Assembly: GCA_023665805.1 (NCBI GenBank)
Contig: JAMPDJ010000005.1
Location: 1-64,000 of the forward strand
Source: Bacteroides sp.
Lineage (GTDB): Bacteria; Bacteroidota; Bacteroidia; Bacteroidales; Bacteroidaceae
Length of the DNA: 64,000 nt
Direction: 5' to 3'
Below the pieces are notes generated by a model, which had not been told where the DNA came from, did not search any database, and was given only the letters and a program-made list of their open reading frames with translations. Numbering within the stretch: position 1 is the stretch's first letter; each line of letters opens with the position of its first letter. The position numbers and the translations under genes are program-made. Shown here one piece after another: positions 55,370-64,000 of the stretch.

Positions 55370-57367
55370 ATGAAACGCATTCTTTCATCAGCACTTTTGT
55401 GTGCAGGCATGTTGTTCTTTGTATCATGCCAAAGCGAGAAGAACGATTATGTGGCATTCCTCTATCGCTATATGCCGGCGTCTGACAGCGTGGACTATTC
55501 CCGCGACTATTGGGAACGTCAAGTGGCAATGTCGCAGAAAGCGCGTCAGGAAATGCCTTGGGGCAAGATTGTTCCCGAGATCGAATGGCGCCATTTCGTG
55601 GTGCCCGTCCGTGTCAACAATGAGGCTTTGGACGATGCCCGTACAGTCATTTACGAGGAATTGGCCCCACGACTCAGTGGCATGACCATGGAGCAGGCTG
55701 CATTGGAGGTCAACCATTGGTGCCATGAGAAGGTGAGCTATCAACCCAGCGACGGCCGCACTTCACCCCCGCTTACCACCATGGCAAATGCCATAGGACG
55801 GTGTGGCGAGGAAAGCACGTTTACCGTGGCCGCCATGCGTGCCGTGGGGATTCCTGCCCGTCAGGTCTATTGCCCTCGTTGGTCACATACCGACAGCAAT
55901 CACGCTTGGGTGGAAGTATGGATAGCAGACGATGACCGTGGCAACGGGCGTTGGCGTTTCATGGGGGCTTGTGAACCCGAGGCCGTCTTGGACAAGGGAT
56001 GGTTCAATTGGGCCGCATCGCGTGCCATGCTTGTACATACCCGTGTCTTCGGGGCGGACTATGACGGCCGCGAGCAAGTCCTGTCACGTAGCGCGTGCTA
56101 TACAGAAATCAATTGCCTGCCCACCTATGCACCTACCAAGGAGCTTAAAGTGAATGTCGTGGATGAACACAACCGTCCCATAGCAGATGCCACGGTAGAC
56201 TTCCGTGTATATAACTATGCCGAGTTCTATCCCATAGCCACGCAACAGACCGATGCCGACGGACGTGTAGCTTTCACTACGGGATATGGTGATTTGATAG
56301 TATGGGTCAGCACAGGTGACCGTTTCCAGGCCGTGCATGTTCCTGCCATGCAGGACAGCGTCACGGTTGTGCCTATGCTCACGGTGGACAGCGTTTGTGT
56401 TCGTGAGGCTGACTTTTGTGCTCCCGTCTCTTCTCTGCCAGAACCAGACCGCAGCATAGTGGACACGGTCAGCGAGAACGGGCGTCGCCTTATGTACGAG
56501 GACAGTATACGTGTAGCCTATCAGCAGACAGCCTTTTACAATGGTGACGACGAGCTTCTGCGCAAGGCGCGTAGTAATTGGCAGGTTATCGACAAATTCA
56601 TAAGGCAGTCTGAAGACGAGGCTTCCGCACGTGCTTACTTGCAGCATGGACTCAGTGAAAAGGATCTTCGTGACGTAACCGAGGAAGCCCTTGCCGACAG
56701 TGCCACACGCATCAGTACCGAACCTCTGCGTCCTTATATGAAGGAGTTGGCAAAGCTTCTGCCGCAGGGGCTTACTCCCGATGCTTGGCTCAACTGGGTG
56801 GCCGAGAACATCAGCGTGGACGATGAGCATAATCCCTTGGGCATCTACATGAGCCCGGTCGCTGTGGCACGTCATCGCATTACCGATTCCCGCAGTCTGG
56901 AACTCTTTCGTGTGGCCGGGGCGCGTGCCTTGGGCATGCGGTCGTGGCTGGACGCTACAGGCACCGCATACGTGGAAGGCAGTACTCCTGTCACAGGCAG
57001 TACCGTTCCTTTGGGCACGTTGCGTGTGGACGCTCCTGCAGGGGAGAAGTATTTCACCGACTTTACAGTGGCACGCATAGTGGACGGCCGTCCCCAGTCT
57101 CTGAATTTCGACGACGAAGACCAGACGCTCGGCAATCCTTTTGCCGAAGGCTTGGAATTGCCCGAGGGAGCATATCTCCTTGTCACGGGAACGCGTCTTG
57201 CGGATGGCGATGTTCTGGCTTCATACCGTCTGCTTCGCGTGATTGCCGGAGAAACTACTACCGTACCAGTTGCAACGCGCCATAGCGACCGCAAGGCTAC
57301 CTACGACCTGCTCAATCTTCAGGATTCTGACAAGAATGCTTCGGCCACCAGCATACAGGGAGTCTGA
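55370..57367 (+). CDS. Transglutaminase-like lipoprotein
   Basis: This 665-residue lipoprotein (Cys20 in FFVSCQSE) has a transglutaminase/protease-like core: Cys145 in GRCGEESTFTVAAMRAVGIP and His178 in SNHAWVEVW. The third position appears as GACEPE rather than a clear Asp. The core is followed by an Ig-like domain (VVDEHNRPIADATVDFRVYN). The C-terminal half is unassigned. Related proteins are peptidases or cross-linkers of unknown substrate. Its placement among glycosidases and proteases suggests glycoprotein or glycopeptide processing at the surface. Confidence 0.8.
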   Translation: MKRILSSALLCAGMLFFVSCQSEKNDYVAFLYRYMPASDSVDYSRDYWERQVAMSQKARQEMPWGKIVPEIEWRHFVVPVRVNNEALDDARTVIYEELAPRLSGMTMEQAALEVNHWCHEKVSYQPSDGRTSPPLTTMANAIGRCGEESTFTVAAMRAVGIPARQVYCPRWSHTDSNHAWVEVWIADDDRGNGRWRFMGACEPEAVLDKGWFNWAASRAMLVHTRVFGADYDGREQVLSRSACYTEINCLPTYAPTKELKVNVVDEHNRPIADATVDFRVYNYAEFYPIATQQTDADGRVAFTTGYGDLIVWVSTGDRFQAVHVPAMQDSVTVVPMLTVDSVCVREADFCAPVSSLPEPDRSIVDTVSENGRRLMYEDSIRVAYQQTAFYNGDDELLRKARSNWQVIDKFIRQSEDEASARAYLQHGLSEKDLRDVTEEALADSATRISTEPLRPYMKELAKLLPQGLTPDAWLNWVAENISVDDEHNPLGIYMSPVAVARHRITDSRSLELFRVAGARALGMRSWLDATGTAYVEGSTPVTGSTVPLGTLRVDAPAGEKYFTDFTVARIVDGRPQSLNFDDEDQTLGNPFAEGLELPEGAYLLVTGTRLADGDVLASYRLLRVIAGETTTVPVATRHSDRKATYDLLNLQDSDKNASATSIQGV

Positions 57368-57405
57368 ATCGTACTTTGACATACAATTATAACCTCTTAA
57401 CCTAT

Positions 57406-58734
57406 ATGAAAAAGCTGTTCTTAGCTGTAACTTTGGCCTTGGGTACCATGTGCGGTGCCATGGCTCAGAGCGAGTATGTGCCTACTGATGCCAACATTGC
57501 TTCGCGCGAAGCCTTTCGCGATATGAAGTTGGGTATCTTTATCCATTGGGGTATCTACAGCACCTTTGCCCAAGGCGAGTGGTATTTGCAAAACGCGGTA
57601 CCAGACCGCAATGAGTATGCCAAGGCTGCCGATGCCTTTTATCCGCACCGTTTCAATGCTCGTGAATGGGTGCGCAACATCAAGGCCGCAGGTGCCAAGT
57701 ATATCTGCTTCACTACCCGTCACCACGATGGTTTCTCCATGTGGAATACAAAGCAAAGCAAGTACAACATTGTGGATGCCACGCCTTTTGGTCGTGACAT
57801 TGTGAAAGAATTGGCTGATGCATGTCATGAGGAGGGCATACGTCTGCACCTGTATTATAGCCATATCGATTGGATGCGCGATGACTATCCCATGGGAAGG
57901 ACCGGTACCAACTGTGGCAAGAAGCGTGAAACAGCCGACTGGAACAGCTATTACCGTTTCATGAACGCACAGTTGACCGAACTGTTGACCGGGTATGGCG
58001 ATGTGGGTGCCATCTGGTTCGATGGGTGGTGGGACCATGAGGGGGATTCCATTCCCTTTGACTGGCAGTTGCCCGAGCAATATGCCCTTATCCACAAGTT
58101 GCAACCTGCCTGTCTTGTTGGCAACAACCATCACAGAGCTCCAATGCCCGGTGAGGACATACAGATATTCGAACGCGACCTGCCCGGCGAGATGACCAGC
58201 GGTTTTGCCAAGGAGGCGGCACAGGTCAGTCGCCTGCCCTTGGAGACCTGCCAGACTATGAACGGCATGTGGGGATACAAGGTGACGGATACCAACTATA
58301 AGAGTGCCGATGACATTATCCGCCTGCTGGTAAACACTTCGGGCAAGGGTGCCAACCTGTTGATGAACATTGGTCCCCAGCCCAATGGCGAACTGCCGGC
58401 CATCTCTCTGCAACGTCTGAAGGAGATAGGCGAGTGGACATCGGTTTATGGCGAGAGCATTTACGGTACCAGTGCCGGTGACATAGCTCCCCAGAGCTGG
58501 GGCGTAAGCACGCGCAAGGATGCTACCCTGTACCTGCACGTCACTGCGGCCGATTCCATTCCTGCCAACGGCCATGGCGGCCGCACGCTGCAATTGTCAT
58601 TGAAGCAGAAGGTCCGTTCTGTTACGGAACTGGTGGGCGGTGCCAAGGTTCCGTTCAAGAGGAGCAAGGAGGGACTGAACATAACCATTCCCGAGAAAAC
58701 CGGAGTGGTGGACTATGTTCTCGTGTTGAAATAG
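57406..58734 (+). CDS. GH29 alpha-L-fucosidase
   Basis: Starting at the ATG at 57406 gives 442 residues with signal peptide MKKLFLAVTLALGTMCGAMA. The GH29 barrel shows FRDMKLGIFIHWGIYSTFAQGE early, TRHHDGFSMWNTKQSKYN, and nucleophile Asp206 in GAIWFDGWWDHE. A small C-terminal beta domain follows. It removes terminal fucose, as found on mucin and N-glycans. It starts 38 bp after the transglutaminase-like gene. Confidence 0.95.
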   Translation: MKKLFLAVTLALGTMCGAMAQSEYVPTDANIASREAFRDMKLGIFIHWGIYSTFAQGEWYLQNAVPDRNEYAKAADAFYPHRFNAREWVRNIKAAGAKYICFTTRHHDGFSMWNTKQSKYNIVDATPFGRDIVKELADACHEEGIRLHLYYSHIDWMRDDYPMGRTGTNCGKKRETADWNSYYRFMNAQLTELLTGYGDVGAIWFDGWWDHEGDSIPFDWQLPEQYALIHKLQPACLVGNNHHRAPMPGEDIQIFERDLPGEMTSGFAKEAAQVSRLPLETCQTMNGMWGYKVTDTNYKSADDIIRLLVNTSGKGANLLMNIGPQPNGELPAISLQRLKEIGEWTSVYGESIYGTSAGDIAPQSWGVSTRKDATLYLHVTAADSIPANGHGGRTLQLSLKQKVRSVTELVGGAKVPFKRSKEGLNITIPEKTGVVDYVLVLK

Positions 58735-58744
58735 TTTCTGGTAC

Positions 58745-58790
58745 ATGCTCCCTCTTCGCTGATTGCATCGGCAATTCGGAGAGGGAGCAT
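58745..58790 (+). terminator. Hairpin after the GH29 gene
   Basis: ATGCTCCCTCT pairs perfectly with AGAGGGAGCAT across a 24-nt loop, followed by TGTTTAT. It lies just before cutC. Confidence 0.6.
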
Positions 58791-58810
58791 TGTTTATAAA
58801 GGAGAAAAGT

Positions 58811-59488
58811 ATGACTATAGAAGTGTGTTGCCCGGACATCCCCAGCGTACAGCGTGCCATAGAGGGTGGGGCAGACCGTATAGAATTGTGCCGTGCATTG
58901 GAACTGGACGGCCTAACTCCCATAAGAGAGGATGTCCGCATGGCCGTAGACATGTGCCACCGGGCAGGAGTGAAAGTACATGTGCTCATACGTTCGCGTG
59001 AGGGTGATTTTACTTATTGTAACCCTAAGGATATTCGGAAGATGACCGAGGAGATAACCATGGCGTTGGACGAAGGTGCCGATGGGGTGGTGGTGGGTGC
59101 GCTTACTCCCGAGGGTGACATAGATATGGTCTTGTGCCGTGCATGGATAGATACTGCCCTTAGGCATCCGCGGGTCAAGGGCGGTGAACTTCGGGATTTG
59201 GGAATTACCTTTCACCGCGCCTTTGACGTATGTCGCAACCCCATGAAGGCAGTAGAGGATATTATAGCATTGGGTTGCAACCGCCTTCTCACCTCAGGGC
59301 AGGCGCCATCGGCCATGGAAGGCATGCCTCTGTTGGCTCGTCTGGTGCAGGCTACGTCAGGACGTCTGACCATACTTGCCGGTGCCGGTGTAAGTGCCTC
59401 CAACTATCGACAAATCATGGACGAGACGGGTGTAAGCGAGGTGCACGGTTCTTTCCGTGGCGGCATTCCACAGAGGGACAAGGCTTGA
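58811..59488 (+). CDS. cutC: CutC-family protein
   Basis: The ATG at 58811 gives 225 residues and is preceded by a clear ribosome-binding sequence (AAAGGAGA), unusual for this window. The TIM-barrel CutC family is shown by IEVCCPDIPSVQRAIEGGAD, RIELCRALELDGLTPI and FHRAFDVCRNP. It was once linked to copper tolerance; the biochemical role remains uncertain. The gene lies between GH29 and GH20, a common CutC neighbourhood in Bacteroidetes (from memory), hinting at a carbohydrate connection. Confidence 0.9.
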   Translation: MTIEVCCPDIPSVQRAIEGGADRIELCRALELDGLTPIREDVRMAVDMCHRAGVKVHVLIRSREGDFTYCNPKDIRKMTEEITMALDEGADGVVVGALTPEGDIDMVLCRAWIDTALRHPRVKGGELRDLGITFHRAFDVCRNPMKAVEDIIALGCNRLLTSGQAPSAMEGMPLLARLVQATSGRLTILAGAGVSASNYRQIMDETGVSEVHGSFRGGIPQRDKA

Positions 59489-59542
59489 CTATACCGAGGT
59501 CTCATCGTCTTACAATTTTACCAATTGCTACTTTTTAACAAT

Positions 59543-61222
59543 ATGCATATCAAGAATACCATGGTCGCTATCTGTGCGGCCGCCATTTGCCTGGTGTCGT
59601 GCGACCGCACAAATCATTCTGCCGACGAGGCAACCGCCGCTCCATTGGAATGGCGCGGAATGATGATAGATGCCAGTCGCCACTTCTGGCCTATGGATGT
59701 GCTGAAACGTCAGGTTGACCTGATGGGACGGTACGGACTCAATGTCCTGCACCTGCACCTTACTGATGCTGCCGGATGGCGTCTGGAGATAAGGAAGTAT
59801 CCACGTCTTACCGAGGTGGGAGCATGGAGAACCCATGAGACTTGGAAAGACTGGTGGGCGGCCCGCCCAAAGGCCGGAGAGGGAACCATGGGTGTGGAAT
59901 GGTTTGCCCCGGCCTATGCCGACAGCATCACAGGACATGGCGGTTATTACACTCAGGCCGAGATGCGTGAGCTGGTCCGTTATGCCGCAGAGCATGGTGT
60001 GACGGTGGTACCAGAGATAGAATTCCCCGCCCATAGCGAAGAGGTGGTGGCAGCATACCCGTGGCTGGGATACAGCCATTCCGAAATGGACATGTCAAAG
60101 GACAGTACCTACATGTTCATGGCCGATGTCCTGGCCGAGGTGGCTGACATTTTTCCCGGTTCATACATCCATGTGGGAGGCGATGAGTCCGAGACACAGA
60201 AAGGAAAACAGCCAGAGGCCATGCGACGCATGCAGGCCATTGTGGAAGGGTTGGGCCGTCGCATGATTGTGTGGGACGAAGGTCTGACGGACGAACCATC
60301 CGACAGCGGGCAGATAATCATGGTGTGGCGCAACATAGACACCGCCACCAAGGCCATACGCCTCGGGCATGAGGTAATCATGTGCCCGGGAAATTGGTGC
60401 TATCTTGACAGTTACCAGGATTGTCCCATAGGCCAACCGGAGACAATGGGCGGCTATCGTTCATTGGAACATACATATTCCTTGCCTTTGGACAGTGCCT
60501 TGGCGGCAGAGAATGAAAGCAATGGCAGGCTCCTTGGCTTGCAGACATGCCTCTTTGCCGAGTACGTGCCCACGCCCGAGGTGCTGGAATACCAGTTGTG
60601 GCCTCGTGCCTTGATGGTGGCCGAACGAGGTCTGGGACGTAATCGCTCTTACGATGAGTTCCGCCAATGGGCCGTGAACGTGACGGACAGCATGCGCCGT
60701 GAGGGAATAGATGCCTTCGACCTGAGGCACGAGCGCGGTCAGCGTCCCGAGGCCGGAATCCCGGTGGGCCATCTGGCCTTGGGTGCCACGGTGACTTACA
60801 ACAATGCCTATAATCCCTACTATCCGGCCGGGGGCGACTCGGCTTTAGTGGACGGAGTACGTGGTACGTGGAACAACAACGATGGTCGCTGGCAGGGCTT
60901 TAGCCGCGACATGGATTTTGTTGTGGACATGGACGGCGAACGTGAAATTTCTTCGGTAGAGATGGCTTTCCTGCAGATGACGGGACCCGACATCTTTCTT
61001 CCTGCAGCCGTGGAAGTGGCTCTGCTTGGCGGCACGGAAAACTCTGCCCCGGTAGCCAATTGTACTTTGCTCTTGCCCGACTCGCTCACCGTCACTCCCT
61101 ATGTCGTGCACCCTTATAAGGCTACATTCTCTCCCGCTTGCAAGGCTGGACGCATTCACATTACCGCCAGCCGTACACCGCGTGCCGGATGGCTCTTTCT
61201 TGACGAGGTGGTGGTCCGTTAG
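59543..61222 (+). CDS. GH20 beta-N-acetylhexosaminidase lipoprotein
   Basis: The ATG at 59543 gives 559 residues; a TTG at 59525 is less likely. The lipobox ends at Cys20 (CLVSCDRT). The GH20 barrel has the catalytic Asp214-Glu215 pair in HVGGDESE, LHLHLTDAAGWRLEI near the start and NWCYLDSYQD later. The usual N-terminal GH20b domain is absent. A C-terminal beta-sandwich like F5/8 carbohydrate modules covers about 420-559. It removes terminal GlcNAc/GalNAc. Confidence 0.93.
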   Translation: MHIKNTMVAICAAAICLVSCDRTNHSADEATAAPLEWRGMMIDASRHFWPMDVLKRQVDLMGRYGLNVLHLHLTDAAGWRLEIRKYPRLTEVGAWRTHETWKDWWAARPKAGEGTMGVEWFAPAYADSITGHGGYYTQAEMRELVRYAAEHGVTVVPEIEFPAHSEEVVAAYPWLGYSHSEMDMSKDSTYMFMADVLAEVADIFPGSYIHVGGDESETQKGKQPEAMRRMQAIVEGLGRRMIVWDEGLTDEPSDSGQIIMVWRNIDTATKAIRLGHEVIMCPGNWCYLDSYQDCPIGQPETMGGYRSLEHTYSLPLDSALAAENESNGRLLGLQTCLFAEYVPTPEVLEYQLWPRALMVAERGLGRNRSYDEFRQWAVNVTDSMRREGIDAFDLRHERGQRPEAGIPVGHLALGATVTYNNAYNPYYPAGGDSALVDGVRGTWNNNDGRWQGFSRDMDFVVDMDGEREISSVEMAFLQMTGPDIFLPAAVEVALLGGTENSAPVANCTLLLPDSLTVTPYVVHPYKATFSPACKAGRIHITASRTPRAGWLFLDEVVVR

Positions 61223-61347
61223 CATCATGCCGGCCTTTTGCCATAGTCCTCATGACATCAATACCACCGCTCGGTATCCGAGTCCGTTCCGTACGTGCTG
61301 GTTAAGTCAATTATGACCATAAGATATAATTATCCAACTTACAAGAT

Positions 61348-64000
61348 ATGACAAACAAACTTACCCTATGCCTGTTGGCGTGCTGTGCGATAGCTACCAC
61401 GGCACGTTCCCAGGGCATTCCTTATGATGAGGAAAAACTACCGGGTTATGTAGAGCCTATGAAGGCTTATGCTCCCGAACCCAGTCTGATGAGATTCGTG
61501 CCTATGCAAGGCGAGGCCCCCAGTCGTCGGATGGCCAGGCAGGCGGCGTTTTCCGCGTTGCCGGATCATTGGAACAATGCCGAGACAAGGTACTTTCCGC
61601 CCATCTTCAACCAAGACGGCGGCTCATGTACCTATGCATGCCGCTCCGGCTACATCTTTACTCACGAGCAGAACTCTCTGCGCGATCTCGACGGCAGTCT
61701 GCCGGAGAACCAGTATCCATCACATTGGGTGTGGCTGTTGCTGAATGGCGGTTGCAATTGGCAAAAGGGCGAGATACTGCAGTTCGTAGGTTCGCCAAAT
61801 GTCGTGGACTACGGAGGCCGGACCTTCAGCAGCTTCTTTGGATCCCAGGAGCCGAATCAAGATGACTTCGGTTGGATGAACGGTTATGACAGGTGGAAAA
61901 ATGCCATAGGCAACCGCATGCTTGCACCCACCAGCACGCCCATGACTCTGGAGACCGAGGAGGGACGTATGGCTGCAAAGGCATGGCTCTACAACCATGC
62001 CGGTGACCTTGATTTCAAGGCCGGCGGACTTATTGCCATAGACGTGGCCTCGGGCGGTCAATGGCATTCGATTCCCAAGACTGCGGCAAACGACGCCATC
62101 GGTGTCACCGGACAGTCCTTCGTCTATCGTTGGGGTACTGCCGTGGACCACTCTGTCACTATCGTAGGATACGACGACCGTATCGAGTTCGACCTGGACG
62201 GCAACGGCATTGCCGGTGAGGTGAGCAAGGACGAGAGAGGCGCGTGGATTATAGCCAACAGTTGGGGCGAATGGTGGTGCAACAAAGGCTTCATATATTG
62301 TCCCTACAAGCATGCCGGTCCTGTGAGCGATCAGGAAACCGGTGCTCTGCCCTCAGGCTATTTGGGCGGTACCCTGTTCCATGCACGCAAGAATTTCCGT
62401 CCCCTGCGTGCTCTCAAGTTGAAGATGGACTACTCTCACCGCAGTGAACTGCTTTTGCAGGTTGGCATCAGTACCGATCTGGATGCTACGGAGCCTGAGA
62501 GCGTCACCGACATGCATCATTTCCGCTATTCGGGTGACGGAGCCAATGGTGCCACCGATCCGGCACCTGCCACGCCTATGCTGGGACGCTGGCAAGGACA
62601 GCTGAACAGAGAACCCATGGAACTGATGTACGACCTTACTGACTTCAGCGCACGATTTGACCAAAACAAGCCGCTGAAGTACTTCTTCATCATTAACCGT
62701 AAGAATGACACCAGTCTGGGTTCAGGCAGCGTATACGAGGCGGGTATCGTGGACATGGACCTTGACCTTGAAGGTATCGAGAGCACATTTGACCTTGGAG
62801 GCGAGAAGTTCGATATTACGGAGGAAGGCAAGCGCCTCATGCTCAGTACCATAGTATATGGCAAGGGTTACAACAGCGTTAACAATCTGGTGCTGTCGGA
62901 CTGCACGCTCTCTTGGACTGCCCCCAACACTGGCAGTTACCAGGTGGCCTCATATAACGTTTATGAGGACGGTGTCCTGGTAGGGAATACCAAGGAGATG
63001 ACCCATACCGTTGGCGGCGGCCAGGTATATTCCGTGAGTGCGGTGTATGAGGACGGAACCGAGAGCGCCAAGGTTTCCACTGTTGCTGCTGCCGTCCAGA
63101 ACAGCGTATCTGCCAACATCGAGGATGGCGGCTTCATTATTCCCGGTGTTTTTGATGCTCATTACACCGACTGCACTATAGAGTTCTTCATCAAGCCCTC
63201 CCGCTTTGCCAACTGGAACAACCAGGCCGGTCCGGGCTGGGGCACCTATCTCCAGCACTTCAACAGCAACGGCACCTTCACCTGCGGCTGGAGCAATTCC
63301 GACCGCCTGACCTCCAGCGAGTCCCTTTCCCTGAACACCTGGCAGCACATAGCCATAGTTGTCAAGGGCAACAAGATGACGCTTTACAAGAACGCCAAGT
63401 CTGTCGGCACTGTCACTTCCTCCAGCTACAGCGGCCTTGGCGGCTTCGGCGACTACGTTTTCCGCTATTCCGGTTCCGGCGAATGGCAGAATGCCCAGTA
63501 CGACGAGATCCGTATCTGGGACCATGCCCGCACGGTCCAGCAGATCCGTGGTTCCTCCCTTTCCCTGTTCAAGAAACAGGAGTTCTATGGCGACGTGTTG
63601 CCGCAGGGCCTTCTCGCTTATTACAAGGGCGACACCTTCCATGGCCCCGACGGCACCTACTACTTGCGCGAGTGTGTCGGCGGCCACCACGCTCCCGTCT
63701 ACCGCATGAGTTCCGACCCCCAGGTGGAATCCAACCTGAATCCCGTGAGCACAACACTTCCAGCCAGCGTCTCCGTCGATGTCCCCTCTTCTGTCTTTGC
63801 CGGCCGGCCGGTGACCTTGACGGCCACCCGCGGTGATGCCATCAACAAGTTGTGGTGGAACATCCCGTCATGCGGCATCGAGGACCTGCATATTCTCTCT
63901 CCCACTGTGACGTTTGATGAGTCCGGCACCTATGAGGTTTGCGTAAGCGGCCTTGCCTACAATGGCAAGGAGTACAGCGACACCATCCTGTTGGATGTCC
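61348..64000 (+). CDS. Secreted papain-like (C1A-type) protease with LamG domain, cut by the window edge
   Basis: The frame opens at the ATG at 61348 and is still open at 64000 (884 codons). Signal peptide MTNKLTLCLLACCAIATTARS is followed by a propeptide-like segment. The papain-type triad is Cys94 (FNQDGGSCTYACRSGY, with Gln89 in the oxyanion position), His268 (WGTAVDHSVTIVGYDD) and Asn304 (IIANSWGEWW). Downstream are a fibronectin type III-like module near 515-580, a LamG/concanavalin-like domain at about 590-780, and the start of a PKD-like module. It probably acts on host protein outside the cell. The C-terminus, where a secretion tail would lie, is outside the window. Confidence 0.85.
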   Translation, partial: MTNKLTLCLLACCAIATTARSQGIPYDEEKLPGYVEPMKAYAPEPSLMRFVPMQGEAPSRRMARQAAFSALPDHWNNAETRYFPPIFNQDGGSCTYACRSGYIFTHEQNSLRDLDGSLPENQYPSHWVWLLLNGGCNWQKGEILQFVGSPNVVDYGGRTFSSFFGSQEPNQDDFGWMNGYDRWKNAIGNRMLAPTSTPMTLETEEGRMAAKAWLYNHAGDLDFKAGGLIAIDVASGGQWHSIPKTAANDAIGVTGQSFVYRWGTAVDHSVTIVGYDDRIEFDLDGNGIAGEVSKDERGAWIIANSWGEWWCNKGFIYCPYKHAGPVSDQETGALPSGYLGGTLFHARKNFRPLRALKLKMDYSHRSELLLQVGISTDLDATEPESVTDMHHFRYSGDGANGATDPAPATPMLGRWQGQLNREPMELMYDLTDFSARFDQNKPLKYFFIINRKNDTSLGSGSVYEAGIVDMDLDLEGIESTFDLGGEKFDITEEGKRLMLSTIVYGKGYNSVNNLVLSDCTLSWTAPNTGSYQVASYNVYEDGVLVGNTKEMTHTVGGGQVYSVSAVYEDGTESAKVSTVAAAVQNSVSANIEDGGFIIPGVFDAHYTDCTIEFFIKPSRFANWNNQAGPGWGTYLQHFNSNGTFTCGWSNSDRLTSSESLSLNTWQHIAIVVKGNKMTLYKNAKSVGTVTSSSYSGLGGFGDYVFRYSGSGEWQNAQYDEIRIWDHARTVQQIRGSSLSLFKKQEFYGDVLPQGLLAYYKGDTFHGPDGTYYLRECVGGHHAPVYRMSSDPQVESNLNPVSTTLPASVSVDVPSSVFAGRPVTLTATRGDAINKLWWNIPSCGIEDLHILSPTVTFDESGTYEVCVSGLAYNGKEYSDTILLDV

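Overview
The window reads as the chromosome of a gut-type Bacteroidales, closest in flavour to the Prevotella/Paraprevotella/Bacteroides group. The grounds are several promoters of the Bacteroidetes form TTTG-N19..21-TAnnTTTG, two SusC/SusD pairs, glycoside hydrolases with signal peptides or lipoboxes, secreted proteases whose C-termini resemble type IX secretion tails, and start regions without strong Shine-Dalgarno sequences. Genus assignment is inference.

Layout. 1-4.0 kb is an AT-richer accessory patch: a 48-bp hairpin element, a gene fragment, two overlapping NADAR-type genes (one fused to a HAD deoxyribonucleotidase-like domain), an IS1634-type element with a frameshifted transposase, and the 3' end of a group II intron. 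It stops at tRNA-Val. 4.1-23.7 kb is mostly housekeeping: purB, an rluB-like gene with a long Gly/Tyr/Arg tail, asnS, pnp, greA-HIT, a MarR-GNAT fusion with a cupin, a GDP-mannose pyrophosphorylase, nudC, a degraded outer-membrane barrel gene, a higBA-type toxin-antitoxin pair, gluQ, groES-groEL and a YhaM-like HD protein. Three copies of a ~203-bp MITE-like repeat lie in intergenic gaps here.

23.8-64 kb is a host-glycan and glycoprotein utilisation region. It holds GH2 beta-galactosidase, GH92 and GH125 mannosidases, GH110 alpha-galactosidase, GH29 fucosidase, GH20 hexosaminidase, two M6 metalloproteases, a DUF5117-type zinc protease, a papain-like protease and a transglutaminase-like lipoprotein. 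Together these could strip N-glycans or mucin-type glycans and cut the protein backbone. In the middle two susC-susD-lipoprotein operons diverge.

The most striking structure lies between the two susC genes. A 201-bp perfect inverted repeat (41874..42074 and 42634..42834) covers both 5' leaders and the first 37 nt of each susC. The unique 559-bp spacer carries one full-consensus promoter (42565..42596), pointing at the right-hand susC; no equivalent promoter points at the left-hand susC. This is the architecture of an invertible promoter that would switch expression between two nutrient-uptake operons. A serine invertase resembling the B. fragilis promoter invertase Mpi is encoded about 9.4 kb away (52230..52811, minus). 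Inversion itself is inferred, not observed.
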